Below, piece by piece: positions 6,724-7,749 of a DNA stretch of 7,749 nt (positions are counted from its first letter, which is position 1; the number at the start of each line of letters is the position of its first letter). The translations under genes were made by a program, and so were the position numbers. The notes under the pieces were generated by a model. That model saw nothing but the letters and a program-made list of their open reading frames with translations, was not told the DNA's origin and made no database searches. The DNA comes from an uncultured Bacteroidota bacterium (GTDB taxonomy: Bacteria; Bacteroidota; Bacteroidia; Chitinophagales; Chitinophagaceae), in assembly GCA_903913355.1 (NCBI GenBank), contig CAIWKU010000094.1:1-7749 (forward strand), written 5' to 3'.

Positions 6724-7495
6724 CATCCCTTCTGCGCAGCGCACCCTTCCAGTTATATTTTATCGACTTATAGGTTTCGAAACATTTCTCAACATAATAC
6801 CCAAGTTCCAGTTCGTTCAGCTTGGTGACTACATCATAAGATGGCCGGTACCGGTTCATGAATGTATCCAGTTCGGGCGATTGCAGTTTGGTAATCTTTC
6901 TAACAAACTGTTTACTGAAACGATTGCTGACATATTTATCCTGCTCCTGTTCAACCAATCGCTTCTGCAAATTCAGGATACTTCGGTTTCTTTTGACACG
7001 AAACATATTGATGATCTCATCCAGATCAAATCCAACGGTTAGTCCACCCGGGTTATACCCCGGATTGCTACTTAACCGCAAACCCGGTTTCTTAAAATCA
7101 AATATTTTGGCATAGTCTTTCCGGTTCTGCAAAGAATCGAATTTGTAATAGCTGTTTCTAACTTTTACTTCGGGCAGGTCATTGGCCCGTAAATGGATCA
7201 TTACATTGAATTTCTCCAGATTGGAGATAGTATCTACCGGGTATTTAATCGTGGTTTTACCGATCAGTGAAAACCAGATAGAATCTTTTGCCAAAACAAT
7301 AATGGTATATCGGCCCAGGGAATCGGTAATAGTGCCTCTTCCGGAGCTGCTCAAAACACCTACAGCCTCCAGGGGACGGCGGGCACTGATATCATAGACG
7401 GTTCCACTGATGGTTACATATTGTGCCATGGCTTTTTCTCCATAGCAGCAACAGGCAAACAGTATGATGAAAACCAGTGGTAACCTTTTTCTCAA
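6719..7495 (-). CDS. Secreted carboxypeptidase-like regulatory domain protein, conserved in Bacteroidota
   Basis: This 258-residue exported protein has no known enzymatic function. A basic N-terminus and hydrophobic core are followed by AMA|Q, a good signal peptidase I site near residues 24-25. The Cys run at 15-17 does not form a convincing lipobox. Residues about 27-103 form a carboxypeptidase-like regulatory (beta-sandwich) domain, with ISGTVYD and the ITDSLGRYTI strand-turn typical of the fold. The rest is a helical tail with charged segments (FRVKRNRSILNLQKRLVEQEQ) and the ELDTFMNRYRPSYD element seen in a widespread family of Bacteroidota periplasmic or surface proteins of unknown role. 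The start is TTG: an in-frame TAA lies 9 nt upstream and the next in-frame ATG falls inside the signal peptide. It follows the esterase-like gene on the same strand after 97 bp or so, so they may be cotranscribed. It is convergent with the kinase gene. Confidence 0.88.
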   Translation of the reverse strand: MRKRLPLVFIILFACCCYGEKAMAQYVTISGTVYDISARRPLEAVGVLSSSGRGTITDSLGRYTIIVLAKDSIWFSLIGKTTIKYPVDTISNLEKFNVMIHLRANDLPEVKVRNSYYKFDSLQNRKDYAKIFDFKKPGLRLSSNPGYNPGGLTVGFDLDEIINMFRVKRNRSILNLQKRLVEQEQDKYVSNRFSKQFVRKITKLQSPELDTFMNRYRPSYDVVTKLNELELGYYVEKCFETYKSIKYNWKGALRRRDD

Positions 7496-7536
7496 ATCCT
7501 TATTTTAAGCTGTAATATTAAAGCAGGGTGTGCAGA

Positions 7537-7554
7537 GTACAAGCCAAGTTGTAC
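7537..7554. repeat. Short perfect inverted repeat upstream of the carboxypeptidase-regulatory-domain gene
   Basis: GTACAA (7537-7542) and TTGTAC (7549-7554) flank the 6-nt loop gccaag. The site lies about 42-59 bp upstream of the TTG start of the minus-strand gene, in the 103-bp gap after the esterase-like gene. It could be an operator half-site pair or a small hairpin in a shared transcript. It has no T tract on the minus strand, so a terminator is unlikely. Chance occurrence cannot be ruled out. Confidence 0.25.
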
Positions 7555-7598
7555 GAATTAACGAGGTTTTTACAGATTCTGATCAGTAATCGAAATAT

Positions 7599-7749
7599 TT
7601 AAAACTTTGTATCAATGATATACGGCAGCATTTTACGCCAGGTAGGCCAGTCATGCGGTATATCCGTTCCCCAAACATCCAGATCATACCAGATGCCCTT
7701 TTCATACAATATACCAGCAAATCGTTTGGAAGATTCGGGATCCTCATGA
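7599..7749 (-). CDS. Esterase-like alpha/beta hydrolase, C-terminal fragment, cut by window edge
   Basis: Only the last 49 codons, ending in TAA at 7599-7601, are inside the window. The frame reads open from the right edge and ends LPYIIDTKF. The segment DVWGTDIPHDWPTWRKMLPYI matches, from memory, the C-terminal signature of putative esterases of the D-esterase/feruloyl-esterase-like alpha/beta hydrolase family, in which the His of PHDWPTW is the likely catalytic histidine. The nucleophile serine and acid residue would lie outside the window. It is on the same strand as, and upstream of, the carboxypeptidase-regulatory-domain gene. The exact substrate cannot be judged from this fragment. Confidence 0.75.
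   Translation of the reverse strand, partial: HEDPESSKRFAGILYEKGIWYDLDVWGTDIPHDWPTWRKMLPYIIDTKF

Noticed and set aside
6858..7397. Plus-strand open frames at 6858-7115 and 7182-7397, and the minus-strand frame at 6016-6207
   Set aside because: They are opposite well-supported genes and have no recognisable features.

Overview
The window looks like a chromosomal segment from a member of the Bacteroidota, plausibly Chitinophagaceae-like. Base composition is moderately AT-rich. Ribosome binding sites of the Shine-Dalgarno type are largely absent. A secreted protein of a family typical of this phylum (carboxypeptidase-like regulatory domain plus a conserved helical tail) is present, and two exported proteins start at TTG. 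The genus assignment is inference; there is no rRNA gene or other marker here.

Layout. On the minus strand, 1-2450 holds a tripartite efflux module: a membrane fusion lipoprotein (1392-2450) followed by the first 443 residues of an RND inner-membrane permease (1331 down to the left edge). A 196-bp divergent spacer (2451-2646) follows, with an imperfect hairpin and a T-rich flank. On the plus strand, 2647-6692 holds a compact four-gene set: an SDR with an NAD-type signature, a DHRS4-like SDR with an NADP-type signature, an acyl-CoA dehydrogenase-fold protein and an aminoglycoside-phosphotransferase-fold kinase, with gaps of 42, 64 and 49 bp. It ends 26 bp from a convergent minus-strand gene (6719-7495) for the carboxypeptidase-regulatory-domain protein. 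At the right edge lie the last 49 codons of a minus-strand esterase-like alpha/beta hydrolase.

How the genes may work together. A kinase of the ACAD10/11 N-terminal type beside an ACAD-fold protein of the ACAD10/11 C-terminal type is the signature of 4-hydroxyacyl-CoA catabolism. In mammals (ACAD10/ACAD11, fused) and in Pseudomonas putida levulinate catabolism (LvaA/LvaC, separate), the 4-hydroxyl of an acyl-CoA is phosphorylated. The phosphate is then eliminated and the double bond rehydrated to a 3-hydroxyacyl-CoA that can enter beta-oxidation. The two SDRs would fit carbonyl/hydroxyl interconversion before or after this step (LvaD in P. putida is an SDR). No acyl-CoA ligase and no LvaB-like small protein is visible here. 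The substrate cannot be read from the sequence. The cluster is therefore best described as an Lva/ACAD11-like 4-hydroxyacyl-CoA module in a Bacteroidota background. No RNA gene, CRISPR array, insertion sequence or prophage was seen.
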